64,000 bases of DNA, taken from the NCBI GenBank assembly GCA_963797765.1, contig CAWCQU010000003.1:1054001-1118000 (forward strand), written 5' to 3'. Below the pieces are notes generated by a model. That model searched no databases and was not told the DNA's origin. It saw only the letters and a program-made list of their open reading frames with translations. The stretch's first letter is position 1, and each line of letters begins with the position of its first letter. Positions 1-8,449 of this stretch are shown here, in pieces. The translations under genes and the position numbers were made by a program. The DNA is from JBGPTK01 sp963797765. GTDB lineage: Bacteria > Acidobacteriota > Terriglobia > Acidiferrales > UBA7541.

Positions 1-186
1 ACGAAGGCGGAAGGCACCGGGCTGGGGCTGGCGCTGGTGCAGAAAATCGCCGTTCAGCACGGAGGCAGCGTTGAGGCTCGAAATCGCAGCGAGGGTGGCG
101 CCGAGTTCATCCTGTGGTTACCTTTGAAGCAGCAGGCCGCGCCTGAGGCGATTGCCAGCGGCGCTGGGCGCATCTACACTAAGTAG
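1..186 (+). CDS. Sensor histidine kinase, C-terminal end (5' truncated by window)
   Basis: Frame 1 is open from the window edge to TAG at 184-186 (61 residues). It contains GTGLGLALVQKI, which matches the G2 box of the HATPase_c ATP-binding domain of histidine kinases, followed by the usual end of the fold (HGGSVEARNRSEGGAEFILWLP). About 20 low-complexity residues follow. The rest of the kinase lies upstream of the window. It is followed on the same strand by a secreted protein and an NtrC-type response regulator, so it is probably the kinase partner of that regulator. The pairing is inferred from position; the kinase identity is firm from the motif. Confidence 0.85.
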   Translation, partial: TKAEGTGLGLALVQKIAVQHGGSVEARNRSEGGAEFILWLPLKQQAAPEAIASGAGRIYTK

Positions 187-300
187 GAGGTAAGTGACCG
201 GCACGAGAATCGCCAGAGCAGCCGTCCCAGTCCTGTTTCGGGCGATAAACCAGTTCCCTTCCGTTTGCAGAGGGGCCGGCAGTCTAAAAAGGTGATTACG

Positions 301-966
301 ATGCGCACAGCACTCTGGATGGCAAGTGCCACGCTGCTCGTTTTGTCGCCGCTCGCGCTATGTTCGCAAGATCAACCTCCGCCGCAGCAACCACCTCCTG
401 AGCAGCAGGCTCAGCAACCTGCTCCGCAAGCTCAACAGCCTTCGAAACAGCAACAGCAGCAGGATGCCCTGGCCGCAGCATCGCGCAAAGCTCGCGCGGA
501 AAAAGAGAAAAAAGGCCAGAAGCCGCCCGTCGTGTGGACCAACGACAATATTCCCAAGACTCCCGGCCAGCTTTCGCTGATCGGGCCGCCGCCGACTGCA
601 CCCAAGGAAGGCGCCGCGGAAGGCGCGAAGCCTGCTGCTAAGGCCGAGGCACAGAAGGAAGAGGCAAAAGAGCCAGTGAAAGACGAGAAATACTGGCGAG
701 CCAAGTTCTCGGACGCTCGCCAAGGTCTGAAAAAGGCCGAACTCGAACTGAGCGTGCTGCAGCGGGAACTGGCGAAATTGCAGGTGGAATATTATCCCGA
801 TCCGCAGAAAGCCCTGGCGCAACAATTCAGCCGCAGCGACATCATCAAGAAACAGGCCGATATCGACGCCAAACAAAAAGAAATCGATCAGCGCAAACAG
901 GACCTCTCCGACATGCAGGACGAACTGCGCCGCTCCGGCGGCGATCCCGGCTGGGCGAACGAGTAG
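301..966 (+). CDS. Secreted Q/P-rich coiled-coil protein
   Basis: This 221-residue protein starts with a signal peptide (MRTALWMASATLLVLSPLAL), then a Gln/Pro-rich stretch (about residues 25-60), an Ala/Lys/Glu-rich linker and a charged C-terminal region (about 135-215) with coiled-coil character. I chose ATG 301 over an upstream in-frame TTG at 265 because AAAGGTG lies just upstream of 301 and the signal peptide then begins properly. It sits between a kinase and its likely regulator and ends 9 bases before the regulator's ATG, so the three are probably co-transcribed. I recognise no named family. The cysteine after PLAL is not in a canonical lipobox, so it is more likely periplasmic than lipidated. 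Confidence 0.8.
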   Translation: MRTALWMASATLLVLSPLALCSQDQPPPQQPPPEQQAQQPAPQAQQPSKQQQQQDALAAASRKARAEKEKKGQKPPVVWTNDNIPKTPGQLSLIGPPPTAPKEGAAEGAKPAAKAEAQKEEAKEPVKDEKYWRAKFSDARQGLKKAELELSVLQRELAKLQVEYYPDPQKALAQQFSRSDIIKKQADIDAKQKEIDQRKQDLSDMQDELRRSGGDPGWANE

Positions 967-975
967 CCTCCATCG

Positions 976-2364
976 ATGGAACCTATTCTCCTGGTCGAAG
1001 ATAAAACCGAGCTTCGCGCGATGCTGCACAAGGCGCTGGAGCGCGCGGGCTATGCCGTGGATGAAGCTCCGGACGGCAACGCGGCCATTGATAAAATTCG
1101 CAGCAAGCGACACTTGGTGGTGCTGACGGACCTGAAACTTCCCGGTTGTTCGGGCCTGGATATTTTGCGCGCATCCCGCCTGGCTGATCCCACCATTCCT
1201 GTGATTTTGATCACCGCGTTCGGCTCCATTGAAGAAGCCGTGACGGCCATGAAGGAAGGCGCGTTCGATTTCATTCAGAAGCCGGTGGATCTGGATCACC
1301 TGAAGCTGCTGGTGGAACGAGCGGCGCGGCAGCAGGAAATGCTGCGCGAAAATCTGTTGTTGCGCGAAGAATACGCAACCCGCTACGGATTTCCGCGGAT
1401 CGTGGGCGAACACGAATCGATGAAGGAAGCCAGCCAGATGGTGCAGCGCGTGGCGGCCACGGATTCCACGGTGCTGCTGTTGGGGGAAAGCGGAACGGGC
1501 AAGGAATTATTCGCGCGCGCGGTGCATCATTTGAGTCCGCGGCGCGACCAGCCGTTTGTGGCGCTGAATTGCGCGGCGATTCCGGAAGGGCTGGTGGAAA
1601 ACGAATTATTCGGGCACGAGCGCGGGGCGTATACGGGAGCGGGTGCGCGGAAAATCGGCAAAATCGAATTCGCGCATCATGGCACATTTTTTCTGGACGA
1701 AATCGGCGAATTGCCTCCGGCGATTCAAAGCAAATTGCTGCGCGTGCTGGAGGAACATAAATTCGACCGCGTGGGCGGCACGCAGGAAATTGAAGTGGAT
1801 GTGCGCGTGCTGGTGGCGACCAACAAGGATTTGCGCGGGGCGGTGGCGGACAAAACTTTCCGCGAGGATTTATATTTCCGCGTTTCGGCGGTGCCGATCA
1901 CGATTCCGCCGTTGCGGGATCGCGGCGACGACGTGCTACTGCTGGCCGAACATTTTCTGGAGCGGTTCCGCCGCGAATTCCGCAAGCCGGAGATCGGCTT
2001 GAGCGACGAAGCCCGCGCTCGACTGCGGACCTATCCGTGGCCCGGAAATGTGCGCGAATTGCAAAATGCGATCGAGCGCTCGGTGATCCTTTCGAACGGA
2101 AATGCCATCGATTCACGCGCGCTGCAGTTGCCCGCTGCGAAGCCCTCGGACGAGCAGGTTCCCGGCGACATGCTGGACGAGCGATTTATCTGGGACGGGC
2201 CGCTGGAGGAAGTCTCGGAGCGAGCCGTGGCTTACGTCGAAAAATTCAAGATTCAAAATGCCCTGCAGGAAACCAAGTGGAACAAGACCCGCGCCGCCGA
2301 AAAACTCGGCGTCTCCTATAAAACACTTCTAAATAAAATCCGCTCGCTCGGCCTGGAAAATTAG
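976..2364 (+). CDS. Sigma-54-dependent response regulator, NtrC family
   Basis: A 462-residue transcription activator with the full three-domain layout. The receiver domain (1-115) has acidic residues near the N-terminus, phospho-acceptor Asp52 and Lys102. The AAA+ sigma-54 interaction domain (about 140-375) has Walker A GESGTGKE at 170-177, the sigma-54 contact loop GAYTGA at 217-222 (Tyr for the usual Phe) and Walker B FFLDEIGEL near 238. The C-terminal Fis-type helix-turn-helix (about 420-460) includes NKTRAAEKLGVSYKTL. It starts 9 bases after the coiled-coil gene with no clear Shine-Dalgarno, which suggests translational coupling. The upstream kinase fragment is the likely partner. Target genes cannot be told from this window. 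Confidence 0.95.
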   Translation: MEPILLVEDKTELRAMLHKALERAGYAVDEAPDGNAAIDKIRSKRHLVVLTDLKLPGCSGLDILRASRLADPTIPVILITAFGSIEEAVTAMKEGAFDFIQKPVDLDHLKLLVERAARQQEMLRENLLLREEYATRYGFPRIVGEHESMKEASQMVQRVAATDSTVLLLGESGTGKELFARAVHHLSPRRDQPFVALNCAAIPEGLVENELFGHERGAYTGAGARKIGKIEFAHHGTFFLDEIGELPPAIQSKLLRVLEEHKFDRVGGTQEIEVDVRVLVATNKDLRGAVADKTFREDLYFRVSAVPITIPPLRDRGDDVLLLAEHFLERFRREFRKPEIGLSDEARARLRTYPWPGNVRELQNAIERSVILSNGNAIDSRALQLPAAKPSDEQVPGDMLDERFIWDGPLEEVSERAVAYVEKFKIQNALQETKWNKTRAAEKLGVSYKTLLNKIRSLGLEN

Positions 2365-2411
2365 GCGAAACGACCTGCCGTGTTAGGATGCTCTCCAATG
2401 AGGAGAGTTTT

Positions 2412-2732
2412 ATGCCCTTCATTGACACGAGCAGTCTTAAAGTGACGGAGCGTTTGCCCGGTTGGCGTGGCCGTTATTTTCACTCCGCAAACATGACGTT
2501 TGCGCATTACGACTTCAAGCGCGGTTCCTCCATTCACGAGCATTTTCATCCTCAGGAAGAAGTGTATGAGGTGATCGAGGGCGAGCTGGAATTGACCATC
2601 GATGGCGAGGCGCAAATTGCGCGGGCCGGCATCGTCGCGATTGTGCCGGGTAACGCTCGCCATTCGGTGAAAGCCCTCTCCGATGGCCGGGCCATCATCG
2701 TTGACTTTCCGCAAAGACGCGAATTCGATTAG
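2412..2732 (+). CDS. Small cupin-domain protein
   Basis: A 106-residue single-domain cupin. Metal-site residues are visible in HEHFHPQEEVYEVIEGE (motif 1, with the His-X-His and Glu pattern) and in the second motif around IVPGNARHSVKAL. ATG 2412 is preferred over the in-frame ATG at 2388 because GAGGAG lies 7-8 bases upstream of it. Proteins of this size bind a metal and act as small isomerases, dioxygenases or sugar/ligand sensors; nothing here fixes a substrate. It lies 47 bases after the sigma-54 regulator and converges with the DinB gene on the other strand. Confidence 0.88.
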   Translation: MPFIDTSSLKVTERLPGWRGRYFHSANMTFAHYDFKRGSSIHEHFHPQEEVYEVIEGELELTIDGEAQIARAGIVAIVPGNARHSVKALSDGRAIIVDFPQRREFD

Positions 2733-2742
2733 CCCGGGGCCG

Positions 2743-3351
2743 TTATCTGGGGCGCGTTTTGAATCCACACTCCTTCCAAAGTTTTTCCCAATGCCAAATG
2801 CCGTAGGCGGCGTTGTCCGGCAGCCGGTAACCCAATTGATGGGCGAGCATGATTGCCTGGCCGCGATGGTGAGCCTCGTGCGCGAACATATAGCCGAACA
2901 TCGTCGCACCGGCCGGCCAGGTTTGCGTCCAACTGCCGCGCGAGAATTTGGTGACGCGTTTATCCGGGCGGTCCGAAAAAGCATCTTTCAGCATCTCCAG
3001 GCAACCCGCTCCGCTGCGGCGATGCGCGGCGCGAGCTTGCCGGATCGTGCAGCGAGCGGGATCGAGCGGCGCGGGGCATTTCAAATGAGGCGCGGAATTT
3101 TTGAGCCACACCAGCCGGCAATTGTGGAGATGGGCGAAAATCGCGGCCAGAGTGCGTCCTCCACTGCCCCTTTTTTCCGCCACTTTGGCACGCCAGGCTT
3201 TCGGATCGAAGTGTGCCAGCAGGAGTTGATTCATCACATCGTTGGCGGCGTAAATTTCCAGCAGGACTTCGCGAACGTCCGCATCCGGTTGGGAAGTGCG
3301 TCGAGCCATCGATTTAAGCGGCGATTTGCCAACTAGAGCCACGGATTTCAT
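2743..3351 (-). CDS. DinB-family protein
   Basis: A 202-residue four-helix-bundle protein. The spaced histidines of the DinB/YfiT metal site are visible in FAHLHNC and in FAHEAHHRGQAIMLAHQLG, followed by the typical aromatic C-terminus (YGIWHWEKLWKE). Related proteins include metal-dependent thiol transferases, but most members are of unknown function. The start ATG abuts the TAG of the upstream methyltransferase gene, and GGAGG lies inside the end of that gene, so the two are coupled. Later in-frame ATGs exist, but this one has the ribosome site. Confidence 0.85.
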   Translation of the reverse strand: MKSVALVGKSPLKSMARRTSQPDADVREVLLEIYAANDVMNQLLLAHFDPKAWRAKVAEKRGSGGRTLAAIFAHLHNCRLVWLKNSAPHLKCPAPLDPARCTIRQARAAHRRSGAGCLEMLKDAFSDRPDKRVTKFSRGSWTQTWPAGATMFGYMFAHEAHHRGQAIMLAHQLGYRLPDNAAYGIWHWEKLWKECGFKTRPR

Positions 3352-4155
3352 CTACCCTCCTCGACCGTCGTCTCGCGCCAGCGTGATATCCATTTGATAA
3401 AACTTGAAAGTATATTCTTCGCCCGGGTGGCTCGCGGCGATGGGCTGGTAGCGGTCCAGCGTGTCCGTAATGAACGCCTGTCTTTCGGATTCCGGCACGC
3501 AATGAGCCCATTCCACGAACGTCACCGAACCGAACGCGAAAAATGCCTCCCGCGACTTGAAATCCCAAGCCTTCGATGCCGTCTGCAGGCGGCGCACCTG
3601 CAAACCGCTGGCTTCGGCCAGAGTTGCGTACTGGCCCGGCGTGGGATGAAAGTAGGGCTTGCGAAACTCCCGAAAATACTCGGACCATCGAGGCAATTGC
3701 CGGGTGTCTTCAAGCACGCTTTCCAGGCTCTTACGCTCCCCTGCGGAAACCAATCGCAGTTGCGCCATGCCGCCGGGCTTCAGCGCGGTGCGAATCGAGT
3801 TGAGCGCGGGCGCCTGGTCGGGCAGCCAGTGAAGCGCATTGAAGGAAACGATGAGATCGAATTCTTCCCGGAACGGAAGATTGTGGGCGTCCGCCACCTG
3901 GAATCGCAGGTTGGGCCGCGCCGCCGGGCTGAAATGGCCGGTGGCAAACGCGATCATATCGTGCGAAAAATCCACGCCTACCACGGAACCGCGCGGGACA
4001 CGCGCCGCAATTTCCGCGGTAATTATGCCGTCGCCACAACCAATATCAAGGATGCGTTCGGAATCACGAAGATCAATCAGCGCGAGAACTTCCTCCGCCA
4101 TGGCTTCTTGAAGTCCCGACCGCTTTGAATAACCCGCGGCATCCCATTCGGTCAT
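3352..4155 (-). CDS. Class I SAM-dependent methyltransferase
   Basis: A 267-residue methyltransferase. The SAM-binding motif I is ILDIGCGDGIITAEIA and motif II/III residues follow (VVGVDFSHDMIAFA, then VSFNALHWLPD). The N-terminus MTEWDAAGYSKRSGLQ and overall layout resemble trans-aconitate methyltransferase-type enzymes. I start it at ATG 4155 rather than 4206 because the extra 17 residues have no counterpart in the family pattern. A GGGAGG lies somewhat far upstream. It forms a two-gene unit with the DinB gene. The substrate is not evident. Confidence 0.85.
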   Translation of the reverse strand: MTEWDAAGYSKRSGLQEAMAEEVLALIDLRDSERILDIGCGDGIITAEIAARVPRGSVVGVDFSHDMIAFATGHFSPAARPNLRFQVADAHNLPFREEFDLIVSFNALHWLPDQAPALNSIRTALKPGGMAQLRLVSAGERKSLESVLEDTRQLPRWSEYFREFRKPYFHPTPGQYATLAEASGLQVRRLQTASKAWDFKSREAFFAFGSVTFVEWAHCVPESERQAFITDTLDRYQPIAASHPGEEYTFKFYQMDITLARDDGRGG

Positions 4156-4433
4156 GGATTGGTTCCAGCCTCCCAGTTGGCAGAAAACGAGCAGCCAGAT
4201 AATCACATTGAATTTCTCCGGCGTCTAGCGTGCGGCGAAAATGATGGAATGCACGGGTTCGTCTTGCGATTTTATGGAAACTGCACATTGGCGAGAAAAC
4301 TGTTCAGGCCAGCGGGCTAGTTCTTCCCGAGCGGGAAATCTCGCGGCGGAGACCGGTCAATAGGGAAAAGCATCGAGGCGATCGAAGCTTGCCCCGACAA
4401 ATCCTGTTAGCACTCAATGGCTCGACCACTCTT

Positions 4434-5105
4434 TTATCTTGGCTGACTAGCCCACTGCCTCTTGTGCAGACCTTGCAATGCAACTCCAACGCACAGAGCG
4501 ATTCCGGGCAGAACTACCCAACTGAACATCACTGCCGCAAAAGACGTTGCTTGAATTTGCAGTGGGACCTGCCTGTCAAGAACGAATGCGAGTGGGAAGA
4601 GCAACAGAAGAAATGCTCCTAGCGCAACGGCAGGAAAGGAGGCTGCAAGATATGCGCGCCTAACATTTCCTTGCGCCCGGCGGGACAAATATCCGCCAGC
4701 CGCGCCGATCAAAGGTAGCAGGAATAGCCATGGCAGGTAGAAAACTACGCCTCGCGGTTCACCCGGATGCAAGAATATGGGGCGCGCGCCAACCCACTGG
4801 AGAAGGCCCATAAGAGTACAAGAAGAGAGCAGCGTCACCAAACCCGGCACCCAGATTCGACGCACACGATCATTCATCATTCCCTCCTGTTTCGCGGAAA
4901 TAATTCCTCTGCGCAATTCCTCCCAGTCCCCTGCCCGCTCACAAGTCCGCGAAAAAGCTTCTTCTTCCGGTACGCCTTGAGCAAGAAGAGCCGCGTAATT
5001 CTCCTCCAAATGCGCCACCAGTTCGTGTAGCACGATCTCTTCCTGGGCTCGCGCGGCGCCGAACGAACCGAGATGCTCTCGCGCGTAGGCACGCCAGTCA
5101 GGCAT
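4434..5105 (-). CDS. Membrane protein co-encoded with PadR regulator
   Basis: A 223-residue protein. The soluble N-terminal segment (about 1-70: LVAHLEENYAALLAQGVPEEEAF) resembles the short helical prefix domain (HAAS/permease-prefix type) found in membrane proteins next to PadR regulators. About four to five hydrophobic segments follow (for example WVPGLVTLLSSCTLMGLL, FYLPWLFLLPLIGAAGGYL and FPAVALGAFLLLLFPLAFVL). Its ATG overlaps the end of padR by 8 bases, so it is translated with the regulator. In known cases such partners are controlled by the PadR protein and may sequester it; that role is inferred here. Confidence 0.8.
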   Translation of the reverse strand: MPDWRAYAREHLGSFGAARAQEEIVLHELVAHLEENYAALLAQGVPEEEAFSRTCERAGDWEELRRGIISAKQEGMMNDRVRRIWVPGLVTLLSSCTLMGLLQWVGARPIFLHPGEPRGVVFYLPWLFLLPLIGAAGGYLSRRAQGNVRRAYLAASFPAVALGAFLLLLFPLAFVLDRQVPLQIQATSFAAVMFSWVVLPGIALCVGVALQGLHKRQWASQPR

Positions 5106-5430
5106 GCGTCACCTTGGCAATGCGGCGCAGAGCTTGGAATAGGCCGGCCCACTCGGCGCGCATGGGCTTCAGCATTTTGCGGCCGCGCGGCATAAGGCGA
5201 TAGCAGCGGCGGCGCTTACCGTTGGAACCCTTTCCCCACTCGCCATGCAGCCAACCGCGATTTTCCATGCGGTACAACAGCGGATAAAGTGCCGCTAATG
5301 TGAAATGCAAAGCGCCGCCCGACTGCTGTTCGATTCTGTGACCTATTTCGTAGCCGTGCAGCGGGCCATCTTGGAGGACGCTCAATACGGCCAGTTCCGC
5401 AGTGCCCCGTTTGACTTCCGTGCGAATCAT
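5098..5430 (-). CDS. PadR-family transcriptional regulator
   Basis: A 110-residue winged helix-turn-helix repressor. Hallmark sequences are LAVLSVLQDGPLHGYEIGHRI, LYPLLYRMENRGWL and KRRRCYRLMPRGRKML. It is the short (subfamily 2) type, with a single C-terminal helix for dimerisation. AAGGTGG lies about 6 bases upstream of the ATG. A perfect 14-base palindrome lies between a TTGACA box and the start codon, which suggests autoregulation. It overlaps the downstream membrane-protein gene. Ligand unknown. Confidence 0.92.
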   Translation of the reverse strand: MIRTEVKRGTAELAVLSVLQDGPLHGYEIGHRIEQQSGGALHFTLAALYPLLYRMENRGWLHGEWGKGSNGKRRRCYRLMPRGRKMLKPMRAEWAGLFQALRRIAKVTHA

Positions 5431-5453
5431 AAGTCGCCACCTTATGTGTAATG

Positions 5454-5479
5454 CTCTTATATAAGAGAGCCATTGTCAA
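5454..5479 (-). promoter_or_regulatory. padR promoter with palindromic operator
   Basis: Reading the minus strand, TTGACA (5474-5479) is followed by the perfect palindrome CTCTTATATAAGAG (5454-5467), then the padR ribosome site and ATG at 5430. The palindrome fills the spacer between the -35 box and the expected -10 region, so a bound dimer would block polymerase. The sequence is directly visible; the operator role is inferred from PadR autoregulation in general. Confidence 0.6.
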
Positions 5480-5692
5480 TGGTACTCGTTCGCGCGCTTC
5501 ATAATCGTCGTCCCAGCCCGGGACCAACCGAACGCATATTGGGAAAATTATTGCCGGCAGTCATCCTCACAGCTCGAACTTGACAAATCCCGGTCCCCGG
5601 AAGCAAATACCGATCCGCGTGTGCCCTGGAGCGGCCTCCACCACAAACCAAGCTATGCCGTAGTACATTATTTTTGCGGAGGGATAGCGGAA

Positions 5693-6223
5693 ATGGACGA
5701 GCACAAAGAGAGCGAGCTTCGCGGCCTGCTAGGACGACGTGAAAAACTTATTTACGAGGCGGTGAAGGCGGGAATGGCGGCGGACCTGCCGCACGAAGAT
5801 CAGCTTCTCGCAAGGGCGATACAAGAACACATGCACCTGAAGCACGTTCATCATGCCCTTGAGTTTGCAGACGTGCGAGAAGGCGAGCGATACGAGATCA
5901 CTGTGGATGGTGAAACCGTGAATCCGATGGCTCACGTGATTTCGCATGCTGCCGTCAAAGGGCAACTGGAAGAGGATCCTCTGGTAAAGGCCGCCTTTGA
6001 AAAGATGGTAGCCGCCGGGGCCTCGGCACATCACGCCGAACACATACTTGCCGCCATGCTTTTCGAATTGCATTTCGAAACTGTGCAAGCCCTCGAAGAA
6101 GGGATGGACGAAGAGCAGCCGCGGGTCGAGTACGTCAACAACCTCAAAAGACTCGTCCAGGATCCGGTGTATCGCAAGAATGTCACGCGGCAGTTCACGG
6201 CGGATCATTCCGTGTTCGAATAG
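5693..6223 (+). CDS. Small helical protein, DUF1841-like
   Basis: A 176-residue soluble, highly charged and mainly helical protein. The segment MAHVISHAAVKGQLEEDPLV, followed by a His-rich SAHHAEHILAAMLFE, resembles the conserved part of DUF1841 proteins, which carry an invariant His-X-X-X-His-type pair. The start at ATG 5693 is set by GGAGGG at 5678-5683; an upstream in-frame start at 5621 lacks one. It stands alone between the padR operon and the esterase gene. The family has no established role, and the match is from memory of the pattern, so the name is tentative. Confidence 0.7.
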   Translation: MDEHKESELRGLLGRREKLIYEAVKAGMAADLPHEDQLLARAIQEHMHLKHVHHALEFADVREGERYEITVDGETVNPMAHVISHAAVKGQLEEDPLVKAAFEKMVAAGASAHHAEHILAAMLFELHFETVQALEEGMDEEQPRVEYVNNLKRLVQDPVYRKNVTRQFTADHSVFE

Positions 6224-6288
6224 CGGAATCTCTCCCGCTTGCTTGGTGTAGAATCCCGGCATCGAAATCGAGCAAGAGTGGAGGGAAT

Positions 6289-8038
6289 ATGGCTTCGCGT
6301 ACCCGCGTGCGCATTTTGCTGCTGGGGATCCTGGGGCTGGCTCTAACTCTGACCGTGCGCGGGGTGCAGGCGCAGCAGGCTCCGTCGTATCGCTTTTCGG
6401 TTTCCTTTTCGAACGCGCAAAGCGCCGAGCCGCTGGATGGCCGTTTGCTGCTGATTCTTTCCACCGATCCATCGGCTGAGCCACGGCTGCAAATCAGCAA
6501 TTCGGTGCGCACGCAAATTCTTTTCGGCATGGATGTGGATTCGCTCAAGCCCGGCCAATCCGCCACGATGGATGACGCCGCGTTCGGATATCCCATCCGC
6601 TATTTGCATGACGTTCCTGCCGGCGATTATTTCGTTCAGGTCGTCTTGCACAAATACGAAACATTTCATCGTTCGGATGGCCACACCGTCAAACTTCCCA
6701 TGGACCGTGGCGAAGGCCAGCACTGGCAACTCGCGCCCGGCAATCTTTATTCCAAGCCGCGGAAAATCACGCTGCGCGCGGGCGGCCCTCCCGTTTCGAT
6801 TGTGCTGGATCAAATCATCCCGCCGATTCCCGAACCGAAAGACACGCCTTACATCCGCCACATCAAGATTCAAAGCGACTTGCTCACGAAATTCTGGGGC
6901 CGCCCGATGTTTTTAAGCGCGAACGTCCTGGTTCCGGAGGGATTCGATGCCCATCCCGGCGCGCATTTTCCGCTGATGATTTTCGAAGATCATTTTAATG
7001 ATGATTTCCACGGCATCCGCACCACTCCTCCCGACCCGAATCTGAAGCCCGATTACAGCGAACGATTTCACATTTCCGGTTACAACCGGATCCAGGAGGA
7101 AGAAGCCTACAAGTTTTACCAGCAGTGGATCGCGCCGGATTTTCCGCGATTCCTGGTGGCGCAGATCAATCATGCCAATCCAGTATTACGACGATTCCTA
7201 CGCCGTGAATTCCGCGAACCTGGGCCCCTACGGCGACGCCATCGAAACCGAATTGATTCCCGCGATCGAGAAAAAATTTCGCGGCATCGGGCAGGGCTGG
7301 GCGCGCTTCGTTTACGGCGGTTCCACCGGCGGATGGGAATCGCTGGCCGTGCAGGTATTTTATCCGGACCATTACAACGGCGCGTTCGCCGCGTGCCCCG
7401 ATCCGGTGGATTTCCGCGGCTTCACCAACATCAATCTCTACTCGGATAAGAACATGTTCTATCATGGAAGGGCCGCACATGCGCGTGGAGCAGCCGGGCG
7501 AACGCGATTATCTGGGCCGCACTTTGATGACCACGAAAATGGTGAATCAATATGAACTCGCTCTCGGCTCGCACGCGCGTTCCGGCGAGCAATTCGATAT
7601 CTGGCAGGCGGTCTACGGCCCGGTGGGAAAAGACGGTTACCCGCAACAAATTTTCAATAAGGAAACTGGCGAGATCGATCCCGCCACCGCCGCCTATTGG
7701 AAGGAACATTTCGATCTGAGCGCGATCCTGCAGAAAAATTGGGCCACGCTTGGATCGAAACTCGAAGGCAAAATTCACGTCTACGTCGGGAGCGCGGACA
7801 CTTACTTCCTGAACGACGGCGTCTACTACCTCGAAGACGTTTTGAACGCCACCAACAATCCTCCCTATGGCGGCGAAGTGAAATACGGCGACCGCGTTCG
7901 AACATTGCTGGAACGGCGATCCGAACGTGCCCAATTATCTTTCGCGCCTGCATTACAACACCATGTATCTTCCGAAAATTCTCGACCGCATCGAAAACTG
8001 CGCCTGCCGGCGCAGATTTGAAGTCCTGGCGCTATTAG
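6289..8038 (+). pseudogene. Secreted esterase (Esterase-D/PHB type), four frameshifts
   Basis: The reading frame moves through four single-base insertions, near 7183, 7466, 7896 and 7997. Removing one base at each gives a continuous protein of about 581 residues. It has a signal peptide (LLLGILGLALTLTVRGVQAQ), an N-terminal beta-rich domain and an alpha/beta-hydrolase domain with QINHANPYYDDSYAVNSAN, the nucleophile elbow YGGSTGGWES, and FEHCWNGDPN carrying the probable catalytic His. It ends at TAG 8036-8038. SD GGAGG precedes ATG 6289. Either the gene is decaying or the sequence carries insertion errors. As written the product would stop after about 290 correct residues. The substrate is unknown. 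Confidence 0.8.
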
Positions 8039-8136
8039 TGGTCGGCGCCAGCGAGATATGAGATCAGCAAGGTACAGCAGTTTATTTAATCCTACTTTTC
8101 CGGCAGTCCGGCAAAGGCTCAGTTGGCAAGAGCGAT

Positions 8137-8319
8137 TTATTTTCCAGCCTTGAGGTAACGAGTGGTGAGCGTCCTGGCCCAGTATCGCGGAACTCCGTGT
8201 TTTTTCTGGAGGTGATCAACGACATCGTTCGATTTTTTGGACGATGCGCCAAAAGCATCGAGTACCCTTTTCCAGTGCGCCAGAGATTTTCCAGTCTTTT
8301 CTGAGTACCTGTTCTTCAC
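8137..8319 (-). CDS. DUF4287-domain small protein
   Basis: A 60-residue protein. YSEKTGKSLAHWKRVLDAF followed by VVDHLQKKHGVPRYWARTLTTRYL matches the short DUF4287 pattern (a TGK-plus-Trp helix, then a helix ending in an H-G turn). The start codon is GTG at 8319 with only a weak ribosome site. The usual extra N-terminal helix of the family is missing, so the true protein may be longer by a start I cannot see. Function unknown. It stands alone between the broken esterase and the menG end. Confidence 0.65.
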   Translation of the reverse strand: MKNRYSEKTGKSLAHWKRVLDAFGASSKKSNDVVDHLQKKHGVPRYWARTLTTRYLKAGK

Positions 8320-8449
8320 TCACATTCCAATAGTCCGATTTCATTTTTTCTCCTTCTGGTTGTAATCGACGAACCTCAACTGCCGCGGGGAATTCACGGT
8401 TATGCGGATTGCGAACTGCTGGAGCATCAGCCGAGCTGATCTTGCAGCC

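Noticed and set aside
358..1413. Long minus-strand frame (351 codons) over the coiled-coil and regulator genes
   Set aside because: It is antisense to a clear NtrC-type gene and a signal-peptide protein, with Arg/Leu/Phe/His-rich composition and no motif.
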